Shown: one piece after another, positions 17,601 to 25,943 of the stretch
Layout: each line of letters begins with the position of its first letter
Position numbering within the stretch: the stretch's first letter is position 1
DNA from: Pseudomonadota bacterium
GTDB lineage: Bacteria; Pseudomonadota; Gammaproteobacteria; Steroidobacterales; Steroidobacteraceae
Length of the DNA stretch: 64,000 nucleotides
Reading direction: 5' to 3'
Assembly: GCA_023391815.1 (NCBI GenBank)
Contig: JAEWAF010000035.1
Location: forward strand, 38,352 to 102,351
The notes under the pieces: generated by a model
What the model saw: the letters and a program-made list of their open reading frames with translations, nothing else
Databases searched by the model: none
What the model was told of the DNA's origin: nothing
Made by a program: the position numbers and the translations under genes

Positions 17601-18635
17601 TCAGCGTGCGCCGAGCTCCGCTCTGGGTCGAAGCTGCAGGATGACGATCGCGGCTTCGGCCGCCGATCGAAACAATGCCGCCGAGGGCAGCTCCACGTCG
17701 AGATGGGGCGGCAACATGCTCGATGAGTTCTCGTTAACGACGCTGAGCAAAGCGTTGCCCTGCGTAACTTGCGCCCTTCTGAGTCGCAGGCCGGCGCGAC
17801 TCAATGCCGAGGCGATGCCCGGCAGCGCCTGCTGAATCGCGAGCAGACTCGGACGCTGCTCGCAGGCCACCAGCAATTCCACATCCTCACCGGAGGATTG
17901 AACATGCAGCACGATGCCGCCCATCGAAGGGGGCGACAGGCCGAGCTGCAACGCCAAGGGCAAGCCACGGCGCTGCGGCTTGCGACGTGCCCTATCGATC
18001 GCAACGACCAGACGTAACATCAACTGCATTCCGGCCCACGCATACACTGGCAACACCCAGCGGTCCTGCGTCGTGTGATTCGCCATGAACGCCGGCTCAC
18101 GAAACAGCGCGGCGGTCCCTGCATGCGGTCCGGGCGAATCGCCCGCCGCGAAATCCTGCGCACGAACCCAAGGCTCGGTCGCCGGACGGGTCCAATGCTC
18201 TTGTGCCAGCGATCGCCAGGACGTCGCGAGCGCGGCCGGATCGGGCAGTTGCCAGGCAATCTGCTTCAGCACGGCCTGGTCCAATTGCATGGCTTTGTAT
18301 TGAGTCAGAGGCGGCGCGGAGGAACCGTTCGATCCGTTGGCATTCGAGCTGGAGCTCGAGCTCGGCGACTCGCGGAACGCGAGCTCCAGATGCGGCTCGG
18401 TCGCGAGGACTTGCATCGTCAAGGTATCGCCAGGCCGCAACGCCTCGCTCAATCGATTCAATCCCACCAGGCGCAGCTCGGTGCCATTCGCCATGGTGAC
18501 GAGCAGATCGTCGCCAGCAGCTTCGGCCAGCGTCAATAACAGTGTGTCGCCGGGCGTCGGCAGGGTTTTTCGTTCGCCGATGCGCGGTGCGATGCGCGGC
18601 TGAACTATCGCGGCGACTCTATCCACCACAGACAT
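17601..18635 (-). CDS. Second FliK-like (flagellar hook-length control C-terminal domain) protein
   Basis: A 344-residue protein with no recognisable signal or membrane segment. Its C-terminal part (residues about 220-290) carries LQLGLSPPSMGGIVLHVQSS followed by a helix-rich segment. This resembles the LxLxPPxMGxxxVxV core of the FliK C-terminal domain, and a poly-Ser stretch near residue 92 looks like a linker. The gene converges on flhA and lies in the same orientation as, and 119 bp behind, the flagellin gene. It might be a paralogue with its own role in hook or export control. Function is inferred from the domain only. Confidence 0.65.
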   Translation of the reverse strand: MSVVDRVAAIVQPRIAPRIGERKTLPTPGDTLLLTLAEAAGDDLLVTMANGTELRLVGLNRLSEALRPGDTLTMQVLATEPHLELAFRESPSSSSSSNANGSNGSSAPPLTQYKAMQLDQAVLKQIAWQLPDPAALATSWRSLAQEHWTRPATEPWVRAQDFAAGDSPGPHAGTAALFREPAFMANHTTQDRWVLPVYAWAGMQLMLRLVVAIDRARRKPQRRGLPLALQLGLSPPSMGGIVLHVQSSGEDVELLVACEQRPSLLAIQQALPGIASALSRAGLRLRRAQVTQGNALLSVVNENSSSMLPPHLDVELPSAALFRSAAEAAIVILQLRPRAELGAR

Positions 18636-18667
18636 TTGGTCGTCATCCCCAGTGCTGTCGCCTTGTT

Positions 18668-18705
18668 ATAAACAAAAGGAGCCAACCGTTCGCACGGTCG
18701 GCTCC
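18668..18705 (-). terminator. Rho-independent terminator of the flagellin gene
   Basis: On the minus strand, GGAGCCGACCG and CGGTTGGCTCC form an 11-bp stem with one mismatch around a 6-base loop (18678-18705). The stem is followed by TTTTGTTT. It lies 50 bp after the flagellin stop, so flagellin is probably a monocistronic transcript. Confidence 0.9.
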
Positions 18706-18754
18706 TCCCGTGTCTACATGAGTGCCGCGCCATCAGGACCACGGCGTCTCATTA

Positions 18755-19654
18755 TTACTGCATCAGAGACATCACCAGCTGCGACAAGCTGCTGCTCTGC
18801 TTGAGGGCCGACGTACCAGCCTGCAACAGCAGCTGCTTGCTGGTCGAGTTCGACGTTTCGAAGGCATAGTCCACGTCCATGATGCGACCCTTCGAAGCAG
18901 TCGTGTTCTGGATCATGTTGCCGAGGTTGTTGTACACGTGATCGAGGCGGTTCGAAGCCGCACCGAGCTGCGCACGCACCGTGCCGACGGCGTCGATGGC
19001 GGTGTTGATGTCGGTGATGATGGCGTTGGTACCGCCAGTCAGCTCCGTGCCCGTGGCCGGCGTGGCGAGGGCGTAGTTCGCGCTCACCGCATCCAGCGCG
19101 GTCGCCAGGTCCTGCAGGCCGGTTTCAGTGTCGACCACCATCGTTTCGTTGGCGGTGGCACCGATCTGGAACGTGATACCGCCCGCCGTACCCAGCAAGC
19201 CAGCAGCAGCACCCGCGGCCGGCACCGTCGTGCCATCGGCGCTGAACAGGTTCTGACCGCCGAACGCCGTGCTCTTGATGATGTTCGCGACTTCAGAGCC
19301 CAGGGCGTCGAATTCCGCCTGCAGCGCCGTCTTGTCGTCCGCCGTCGAAGAGGCGTTGAAAGCTTCGGTCGCGAGGTCCTTCATACGCAGCAGCACGTTG
19401 GTCAATTCCGAGAACGCGCCTTCAGCGGTCTGCATCATGGAGATGCCGTTCTGGGTGTTGCGCTGAGCGACGGCCATGCCGCGCGACTGCGCGTCCAAGC
19501 GGGTCGCGATCTGCAAGCCGGCGGCGTCGTCCATCGCGCTGTTCACGCGGAAGCCGGTGCCGAGGCGGGTCAAAGAGGTGGTCAGGGACTTCTGAGTGGC
19601 GCCGACCGAGTTCTGCGAGGACAGAGCCGCAGCGTTGGTGTGAAGAGAAAGCAT
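18755..19654 (-). CDS. Flagellin
   Basis: Filament subunit, secreted and polymerised under the FliD cap. About 299 residues from ATG 19654 (MLSLHTNAAALSSQNSV), nine bases behind AGGAG; an in-frame start 13 codons further upstream lacks a ribosome site. The D0/D1 N-terminal block (SLTRLGTGFRVNSAMDDAAG) and the C-terminal block (LGAASNRLDHVYNNLGNMIQ) are conserved. The central variable part is short, giving a small flagellin. It is separated from fliD and fliS, unlike lafA in most lateral loci, and has its own terminator. Confidence 0.95.
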   Translation of the reverse strand: MLSLHTNAAALSSQNSVGATQKSLTTSLTRLGTGFRVNSAMDDAAGLQIATRLDAQSRGMAVAQRNTQNGISMMQTAEGAFSELTNVLLRMKDLATEAFNASSTADDKTALQAEFDALGSEVANIIKSTAFGGQNLFSADGTTVPAAGAAAGLLGTAGGITFQIGATANETMVVDTETGLQDLATALDAVSANYALATPATGTELTGGTNAIITDINTAIDAVGTVRAQLGAASNRLDHVYNNLGNMIQNTTASKGRIMDVDYAFETSNSTSKQLLLQAGTSALKQSSSLSQLVMSLMQ

Positions 19655-19845
19655 GTCTGAAACTCCTGGTGGTTGTCGTCTTGAGCGCGACACACGTTTC
19701 GGTCCAAGACCGGGGTTCCTCGCGCTCTCAGTCCTTGAAGGCGGCGGGCCGTTCGGAGTTCTTAAATGGCGACACCCGGAGAATTTTCGTGACGGGCGTC
19801 ACAGTTGCGTGCAGGGGCGCGGACAGGCCGCGCCCCGGGCTTTCT

Positions 19846-21036
19846 TCAATAGGAGTCGCCGGGGATGCGCACCCAACCTTCCATGAGTACGCGGGCGCTC
19901 CGGCTCATGATGGCTTTGGTGACCATCCATTCGCCGTCGATCTTGCTCGCCTCGGCGCCGACGCGCAGCGTGCCGGACGGGTGACCGAAGCGAACCGTGT
20001 TCCGCTCTCCTCCACCCGCGGCCAGATTGACCAACGTGCCGGGGATCGCGGCGGCCGTGCCGATCGCAACGGCGGCCGTGCCCATCATCGCGTGATGTAA
20101 CTTACCCATCGACAACGCACGCACGAGCAAATCGACGTCGCCGGCCTGCACGTGCTTGCCACTGGAAGAAACATAGCTCTTCGGCGGCGCGACGAACGCC
20201 ACCTTCGGCGTGTGCTGACGTTTCGCGGCTTCTTCGAGCGTCTTGATCAGTCCCATCCGAATCGCGCCGTGCGCACGAATGTTTTCAAACATTGCAAGCG
20301 CCTTGCCGTCGCCGTTGATGGCTTCCTGCAACTCGGTGCCGGTGTAGCCGATGGCATCGGCGTTCACGAAGATGGTCGGAATGCCGGCATTGATCATCGT
20401 GACTTTCAAAGTGCCGACGCCGGGCACCTCCAGATCGTCGAGCGGATTGCCGGTCGGAAACATCGCTCCACCCGCGCCCTCTTCGTCCGCGGCGGGATTC
20501 AGGAACTCGAGCTGCACTTCAGCGGCCGGGAAAGTCACACCGTCCAACTCGAAATCGCCGGTCTCCTGCACGGCGCCGTCTGTGATCGGCACGTGCGCGA
20601 CGATGGTCTTGCCGATGTTCGCCTGCCAGACACGCACGGTGACCGTCCCGTTCTTAGGAATGCGGCTCGGATCGATCAGCCCGTTGCTGATCGCGAAGGG
20701 CCCGACGGCGGCGGACAGGTTGCCGCAGTTACCGCTCCAATCGACGAACGGTTTATCGATTGACACCTGGCCGAACAAATAATCGATGTCGTGATCCGCC
20801 TTCGTGCTCTTCGACACGATCACGGTCTTGCTGGTGCTCGAGGTCGCGCCTCCCATGCCATCGATCTGTTTGCCGTACGGATCGGGACTGCCGATCACGC
20901 GCTGGAGCAACGCGTCTCGCGCCGCGCCCGGCGCCTGGGCCGCCGCAGGCAGATCCTGCAATCGGAAGAACACTCCCTTGCTGGTACCGCCACGCATGTA
21001 GGTGGCGGGGATTTTGATCTGCGGTGCGTTGGCCAT
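19846..21036 (-). CDS. prpF: 2-methylaconitate cis-trans isomerase PrpF
   Basis: Isomerises the 2-methylaconitate released by AcnD so that aconitase can continue the 2-methylcitrate cycle. It has the diaminopimelate-epimerase-like fold. About 396 residues from ATG 21036 (MANAPQIKIPATYMRGGTSK); an upstream in-frame extension of 50 codons overlaps acnD and is rejected. MRGGTSKGVFF, DWSGNCGNLSAAVGPFAI (with the family Cys) and SMGKLHHAMMGTAAVAIGTA are family blocks. Last gene of prpB-prpC-acnD-prpF. Confidence 0.95.
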   Translation of the reverse strand: MANAPQIKIPATYMRGGTSKGVFFRLQDLPAAAQAPGAARDALLQRVIGSPDPYGKQIDGMGGATSSTSKTVIVSKSTKADHDIDYLFGQVSIDKPFVDWSGNCGNLSAAVGPFAISNGLIDPSRIPKNGTVTVRVWQANIGKTIVAHVPITDGAVQETGDFELDGVTFPAAEVQLEFLNPAADEEGAGGAMFPTGNPLDDLEVPGVGTLKVTMINAGIPTIFVNADAIGYTGTELQEAINGDGKALAMFENIRAHGAIRMGLIKTLEEAAKRQHTPKVAFVAPPKSYVSSSGKHVQAGDVDLLVRALSMGKLHHAMMGTAAVAIGTAAAIPGTLVNLAAGGGERNTVRFGHPSGTLRVGAEASKIDGEWMVTKAIMSRSARVLMEGWVRIPGDSY

Positions 21037-21067
21037 AACTGTCTCGTATGCATAGCCGAAGGCGGCG

Positions 21068-23662
21068 TCATGCCACCTTCGACGACTCCAGGAAGTCCTG
21101 AGCGAACCGTTGCAGCACGCCGCCGGCTTCGTAAATGGACACTTCCTCGGCGGTATCCAGTCGGCAAGTGACAGGCACTTCGACACGCTCGCCGTTCTTT
21201 CGATGGATCACCAGCGTCAGATCGGCGCGCGGCTTACGTTCGCCGACGACGTCATAAGTTTCGGTGCCGTCGATGTTGAACGTCCTGCGATTCACGCCGG
21301 GCTTGAACTCCAGCGGTAGCACGCCCATGCCGATCAGGTTGGTGCGATGGATGCGCTCGAACCCTTCGGCAACGATGGCTTCCACCCCCGCGAGGCGCAC
21401 GCCCTTCGCCGCCCAGTCACGCGACGAGCCCTGACCGTAGTCGGCACCGGCGATGATGATCAGCGGCTGCTTGCGGTTCATATAGGTCTCGATCGCTTCC
21501 CACATGCGCGTGACCTTACCTTCCGGTTCGATCCGCGCCAGAGATCCTTTCTTGACCTGACCATCGACGACCGCCATCTCGTTCACCAGCTGCGGATTCG
21601 CGAAGGTCGCGCGTTGCGCCGTGAGGTGATCGCCACGATGCGTCGCGTAGGAATTGAAGTCTTCCTCCGGCAAGCCCATCTTCGCGAGATATTCACCCGC
21701 GGCGCTGTCCGGCAGGATCGCATTGGACGGCGACAAATGATCCGTCGTGATGTTATCCGGCAGCACCGCGAGCGGCCGCATGCCTTTCAACGTGCGCACA
21801 CCCGCCAGCGCGCCTTCCCAATACGGCGGACGGCGAATGTAAGTGCTCTGCGGCCGCCAGTTGTACAAGGGGCTGATCTTCACAGCGCTGGCGGCGCTCG
21901 GCGCGAACATCGGCTCGTACACCTTGCGGAAGTGCTCGGGCTTGACGCTCTTGGCGACGATGGCGTCGATCTCCGCGTCGCTCGGCCAGATATCTTTCAA
22001 ATAAACCGGCTGGCCACTCGCGTCATGGCCGAGCACGTCCTTCTCGATATCGAAACGGATCGTGCCAGCGATGGCGTATGCGACCACCAGCGGCGGCGAT
22101 GCCAGGAACGCCTGCTTGGCGTACGGATGAATGCGGCCATCGAAGTTACGATTGCCCGAGAGCACCGCCGTCGCGTACAGATCGCGATCGATGATCTCCT
22201 GCTGAATCTTCGGATCCAGCGCGCCCGACATGCCATTGCACGTCGTGCAGGCGAACGCGACGATACCGAAGCCCAGGCTTTCCAGCTCGGGCAGCAGCTT
22301 CGCTTCTTCCAGATATAACTGCACGGCCTTCGATCCCGGAGCGAGCGAAGACTTCACCCAAGGCTTGCGAGTGAGGCCGCGAGCATTCGCATTGCGCGCG
22401 AGCAAGCCCGCAGCGATGACGTTACGCGGGTTGCTGGTATTCGTGCAGCTCGTGATCGCGGCGATGATCACCGCGCCATCCGGCATCTGGCCGGGGACTT
22501 CTTCCCACTTGCCGGCGATGCCGCGTGTGGCGAGCTCGGTCACCGGCAGGCGCTTATGCGGATTCGACGGACCCGCCATGTTACGAACGACCGAAGAAAG
22601 ATCGAACTTCAGCACCCGCTCATATTCAGCGGTCGTCAGGCTGTCGGCCCACAGGCCCGCCTGCTTCGCATAAGTCTCGACGAGCTTTACCTGCTCGTCG
22701 CTGCGACCGGTGAGCTTGAGGTAATCGATGGTCTGCTGGTCGATGAAGAACATCGCCGCGGTGGCGCCGAACTCCGGCGTCATGTTGGAAATAGTGGCGC
22801 GATCGCCCAACGTCAGCGCCGAAGCACCTTCGCCGTAGAACTCGATGTACGCACCGACGACCTTCTCTTTACGCAGATACTCGGTCAGCGCGAGCACGAC
22901 GTCGGTCGCCGTGATGCCCGGCGCAGGCTTGCCCGTCAGCTCGACGCCGACGATGTCCGGCAAACGCATCCAGGATGCGCGACCGAGCATCACGCTCTCC
23001 GCTTCCAAACCGCCGACGCCGATGGCGATCACGCCAAGAGCGTCGACGTGCGGCGTGTGACTGTCCGTGCCGACCAGCGTGTCCGGGAACGCCACGCCGT
23101 CGACGGCGTGAATGACCGGCGACATCCGCTCCAGATTGATCTGGTGCATGATGCCGTTGCCCGGCGGAATCACATCCACGTTCTGGAACGCCAGCTTGGT
23201 CCAGTTGATGAAATGGAACCGATCGTCGTTGCGACGATCTTCCACCGCCCGGTTCTTCGCGAACGCATCCTTGTCGTAGCCGCCGTATTCGACCGCCAGC
23301 GAGTGGTCGACGATCAGCTGCGTCGGCACGACAGGATTGATCTGGGCCGGATCGCCACCCTTCTCGGCGATGGCGTCACGCAAACCGGCCAGGTCCACCA
23401 GCGCCGTCTGCCCGAGGATGTCGTGACATACGACGCGGGCCGGGAACCACGGGAAATCCAGATCCCGCTTGCGCTCGATGAGCTGCTTCAGCGAAGCCGT
23501 GAGCGTCGCTGGATCGCAGCGACGCACCAGGTTCTCGGCATGCACACGCGAGGTGTAGGGCAACTTGGCATAGGCGCCCGGCTGGATCGCATCGACGGCT
23601 TCACGCGCGTCGAAATAATCCAGCTGGGTTCCGGGCAGACGTTTGCGATGGGCTGTGTTCAT
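21068..23662 (-). CDS. acnD: Fe-S-dependent 2-methylcitrate dehydratase AcnD
   Basis: Aconitase-family dehydratase that converts 2-methylcitrate to 2-methylaconitate; it works with PrpF in place of PrpD. The 864-residue length is typical. Cluster-ligand cysteines are visible in AITSCTNTSNPRNV and AFACTTCNGMSGAL. The C-terminal swivel domain contains GADYGQGSSRDWAAKGVRLA. It is 11 bp behind prpC and 31 bp before prpF, which supports AcnD rather than the paralogous AcnA. Confidence 0.95.
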   Translation of the reverse strand: MNTAHRKRLPGTQLDYFDAREAVDAIQPGAYAKLPYTSRVHAENLVRRCDPATLTASLKQLIERKRDLDFPWFPARVVCHDILGQTALVDLAGLRDAIAEKGGDPAQINPVVPTQLIVDHSLAVEYGGYDKDAFAKNRAVEDRRNDDRFHFINWTKLAFQNVDVIPPGNGIMHQINLERMSPVIHAVDGVAFPDTLVGTDSHTPHVDALGVIAIGVGGLEAESVMLGRASWMRLPDIVGVELTGKPAPGITATDVVLALTEYLRKEKVVGAYIEFYGEGASALTLGDRATISNMTPEFGATAAMFFIDQQTIDYLKLTGRSDEQVKLVETYAKQAGLWADSLTTAEYERVLKFDLSSVVRNMAGPSNPHKRLPVTELATRGIAGKWEEVPGQMPDGAVIIAAITSCTNTSNPRNVIAAGLLARNANARGLTRKPWVKSSLAPGSKAVQLYLEEAKLLPELESLGFGIVAFACTTCNGMSGALDPKIQQEIIDRDLYATAVLSGNRNFDGRIHPYAKQAFLASPPLVVAYAIAGTIRFDIEKDVLGHDASGQPVYLKDIWPSDAEIDAIVAKSVKPEHFRKVYEPMFAPSAASAVKISPLYNWRPQSTYIRRPPYWEGALAGVRTLKGMRPLAVLPDNITTDHLSPSNAILPDSAAGEYLAKMGLPEEDFNSYATHRGDHLTAQRATFANPQLVNEMAVVDGQVKKGSLARIEPEGKVTRMWEAIETYMNRKQPLIIIAGADYGQGSSRDWAAKGVRLAGVEAIVAEGFERIHRTNLIGMGVLPLEFKPGVNRRTFNIDGTETYDVVGERKPRADLTLVIHRKNGERVEVPVTCRLDTAEEVSIYEAGGVLQRFAQDFLESSKVA

Positions 23663-23673
23663 AAACCTTCGGC

Positions 23674-24831
23674 TTACTTGCGCTGATCGATCGGCACGAA
23701 CTTCTGGTCTTCCGGACCGGTATAGTTGGCGCTCGGACGGATGATTTTACCGTCAATGCGCTGCTCGATGATGTGGGCGCTCCAGCCCGAGGTGCGAGAG
23801 ATCACGAACAGCGGCGTGAACATGGCGGTCGGCACGCCCATCACGTGATAGCTGACGGCGCTGAACCAGTCCAGGTTCGGGAACATCTTCTTGATCTCCC
23901 ACATCACCGTTTCCAGGCGCTCGGCGATGTCGTACATCTTGGTGTTGCCCGCTTCCTTCGACAGATCGAGCGCGACCTGCTTGATCACCTTGTTGCGCGG
24001 GTCGGAGATCGTGTAGACCGGGTGGCCGAAGCCGATCACGACTTCCTTGCGCTCGACGCGGGCGCGGATGTCCGCTTCCGCCTCGGCCGGCGTGTCGTAG
24101 CGCTTCTGGATTTCGAACGCGACCTCGTTGGCGCCGCCGTGCTTCGGGCCACGCAGCGCGCCGATGCCGCCGCAGATCGCCGAGTACATATCGGAGCCGG
24201 TGCCGGCAACGACGCGAGACGTGAACGTCGACGCGTTGAACTCGTGCTCGGCGTACAGGATCAGCGACGTGTGCATCGCCTTCACCCACGAACGAGGCGG
24301 CTTCTGCTGATGCAACAGGTGCAGGAAGTGGCCCCCGATGGAATCTTCATCCGACTCCGTTTCGATGCGCTTGCCGTTGTGAGCGTAGTGATACCAGTAC
24401 AGCAGCATCGAACCGAGCGAGGCCATCAGCTTGTCGGCAATGTCACGCGCGCCGGCGTGATTGTGATCGTCTTTCTCCGGATTCACACAGCCGAGCACGG
24501 AAACGCCCGTGCGCATCACGTCCATCGGATGAGCCGACGGCGGCAACTGCTCGAGCGCCGTCTTCACCGCGGCGGGCAGGCCACGCAGCGATTTCAGCTT
24601 GGTCTTGTACGCCGCCAGCTCGGCGGAAGTCGGCAACTTGCCGTGCACCAGCAGGTGAGCGATTTCTTCGAACTCGGACTGAGCCGCCAGATCCAGAATG
24701 TCATAGCCGCGGTAGTGCAAATCGTTGCCGCTGCGACCGACCGTGCAAAGCGCGGTGTTGCCAGCGACCGTGCCGGACAGTGCAACTGACTTCTTTGGCT
24801 TGAAACCGGTCTGAGTGGGAGCGTCGCTCAT
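23674..24831 (-). CDS. prpC: 2-methylcitrate synthase PrpC
   Basis: Condenses propionyl-CoA with oxaloacetate to 2-methylcitrate. A 385-residue member of the citrate synthase family in the short form without an N-terminal regulatory domain. Motifs include LLVHGKLPTSAEL, KHGGANEVAFEIQ, and the catalytic GFGHPVYTISDPRNKVIK. The C-terminal region with YHVMGVPTAMFTPLFVISRT is also typical of PrpC. It lies between prpB and acnD. Confidence 0.95.
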   Translation of the reverse strand: MSDAPTQTGFKPKKSVALSGTVAGNTALCTVGRSGNDLHYRGYDILDLAAQSEFEEIAHLLVHGKLPTSAELAAYKTKLKSLRGLPAAVKTALEQLPPSAHPMDVMRTGVSVLGCVNPEKDDHNHAGARDIADKLMASLGSMLLYWYHYAHNGKRIETESDEDSIGGHFLHLLHQQKPPRSWVKAMHTSLILYAEHEFNASTFTSRVVAGTGSDMYSAICGGIGALRGPKHGGANEVAFEIQKRYDTPAEAEADIRARVERKEVVIGFGHPVYTISDPRNKVIKQVALDLSKEAGNTKMYDIAERLETVMWEIKKMFPNLDWFSAVSYHVMGVPTAMFTPLFVISRTSGWSAHIIEQRIDGKIIRPSANYTGPEDQKFVPIDQRK

Positions 24832-24868
24832 TCAATGTCTCCTCGTCGTTTGTTACTAAAGCGCCCGA

Positions 24869-25747
24869 TTATTTCTTCGCTTTGAAGAGCGCATCGAGAT
24901 GCTGCTCGTAAGCGTGATAACCGATGCGCTCATACAGTTCTTCGCGCGTCTGCATCGTGTCGATGACGTTCCGCTGATGGCCGTCGCGGCGGATCGCCTC
25001 GTAAACATTCTCGGCGGCCTTGTTCATCGCGCGGAAGGCGCTGAGCGGATACAGCACCATCGCCACACCCGCGCTCTTCAGCTCGGGCACGGAGAATAGC
25101 GGCGTCTTGCCGAACTCGGTGATGTTCGCGAGCACCGGGACCTTCACCGCATCGACGAACTTCCGATAGGTCGGCAGGTCGTAGGCCGCTTCGGCGAAAA
25201 TCGCATCGGCGCCCGCCTCCACGCATTTCACCGAACGCTCGATCGCGGCGTCGATGCCGAACGAGGCGATCGCGTCGGTGCGCGCGATCAAGTAGAAATC
25301 CGGGTCGGTCTTGGCATCGGCCGCGGCCTTCACGCGATCCACCATCTCTTCGGTGGACACGAGTTCCTTGCCCGGACGATGGCCGCAGCGCTTGGCTCCG
25401 ACCTGGTCTTCGATGTGGCAGCCGGCCGCGCCGAACTTGATCAGGCTCTTGACGGTGCGCGCGATGTTGAAGGCGCTCGGACCGAAGCCGGTGTCGATGT
25501 CGACGATCAGCGGCAGATCGCACACATCGGTGATGCGACGGATATCGGTCAGCACGTCGTCGAGATTGTTGATCCCCAAGTCGGGCATGCCCAGCGAACC
25601 GGCCGCGACACCGCCGCCCGACAGGTAGATCGCGCGATATCCGGCGCGCTTCGCAAGCAGCGCATGATTCGCGTTGATCGTGCCGACGATCTGCAGCGGT
25701 TGCTCGGCGGCCAGGGCGGAGCGGAAATTTTGTCCGGCGGATGCCAT
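24869..25747 (-). CDS. prpB: 2-methylisocitrate lyase PrpB
   Basis: Cleaves 2-methylisocitrate to pyruvate and succinate, the last step of the pathway. About 292 residues; the start ATG 25747 follows AAGGAGA by six bases. The lyase motif KRCGH is present (QVGAKRCGHRPGKEL), as are metal-binding DIDTGFG and YLSGGGVAAG near the N-terminus. First gene of the prp operon, with a sigma-54 promoter upstream. Confidence 0.95.
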   Translation of the reverse strand: MASAGQNFRSALAAEQPLQIVGTINANHALLAKRAGYRAIYLSGGGVAAGSLGMPDLGINNLDDVLTDIRRITDVCDLPLIVDIDTGFGPSAFNIARTVKSLIKFGAAGCHIEDQVGAKRCGHRPGKELVSTEEMVDRVKAAADAKTDPDFYLIARTDAIASFGIDAAIERSVKCVEAGADAIFAEAAYDLPTYRKFVDAVKVPVLANITEFGKTPLFSVPELKSAGVAMVLYPLSAFRAMNKAAENVYEAIRRDGHQRNVIDTMQTREELYERIGYHAYEQHLDALFKAKK

Positions 25748-25790
25748 GGAAGTCTCCTTCGAAAGGTCGAAGCTGGGGTTGCGGAGGGAG

Positions 25791-25806
25791 AGCAAGACTT
25801 ATGCCA
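25791..25806 (-). promoter_or_regulatory. Sigma-54 (-24/-12) promoter of prpBC-acnD-prpF
   Basis: Read on the minus strand the site is TGGCATAAGTCTTGCT, which matches TGGCAYR-N4-TTGCW with the exact GG-to-GC spacing. It ends 43 bp before the prpB ATG. A sigma-54 activator, PrpR, is encoded just beyond it, which supports its use. Confidence 0.85.
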
Positions 25807-25888
25807 CGAGGGTCATTCCCTCACTCGCGCGTAACCCGCTGATTCGTCTGGGGCTCGTCCGGAGCCTGCCTCGGCGCATCCGGTGGCA

Positions 25889-25925
25889 GTTTCATTCTCG
25901 AAACAGTACAGTTTCAGGCTGAAAC
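25889..25925. promoter_or_regulatory. Twin palindromic PrpR upstream activating sites
   Basis: GTTTC-N6-GAAAC at 25889-25904 and a perfect 15-bp palindrome GTTTCAGGCTGAAAC at 25911-25925. Their centres are about 21.5 bp apart, two helical turns. They lie 85-120 bp upstream of the sigma-54 promoter and just before prpR, a normal enhancer arrangement that may also give autoregulation. PrpR binding is inferred. Confidence 0.75.
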
Positions 25926-25943
25926 AATGATGAAACTACTGTC

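Noticed and set aside
19655..19845. A sigma-28 or sigma-54 promoter ahead of flagellin
   Set aside because: No element with correct sequence and spacing was found by eye on the minus strand; a flagellin promoter must exist but I cannot place it.
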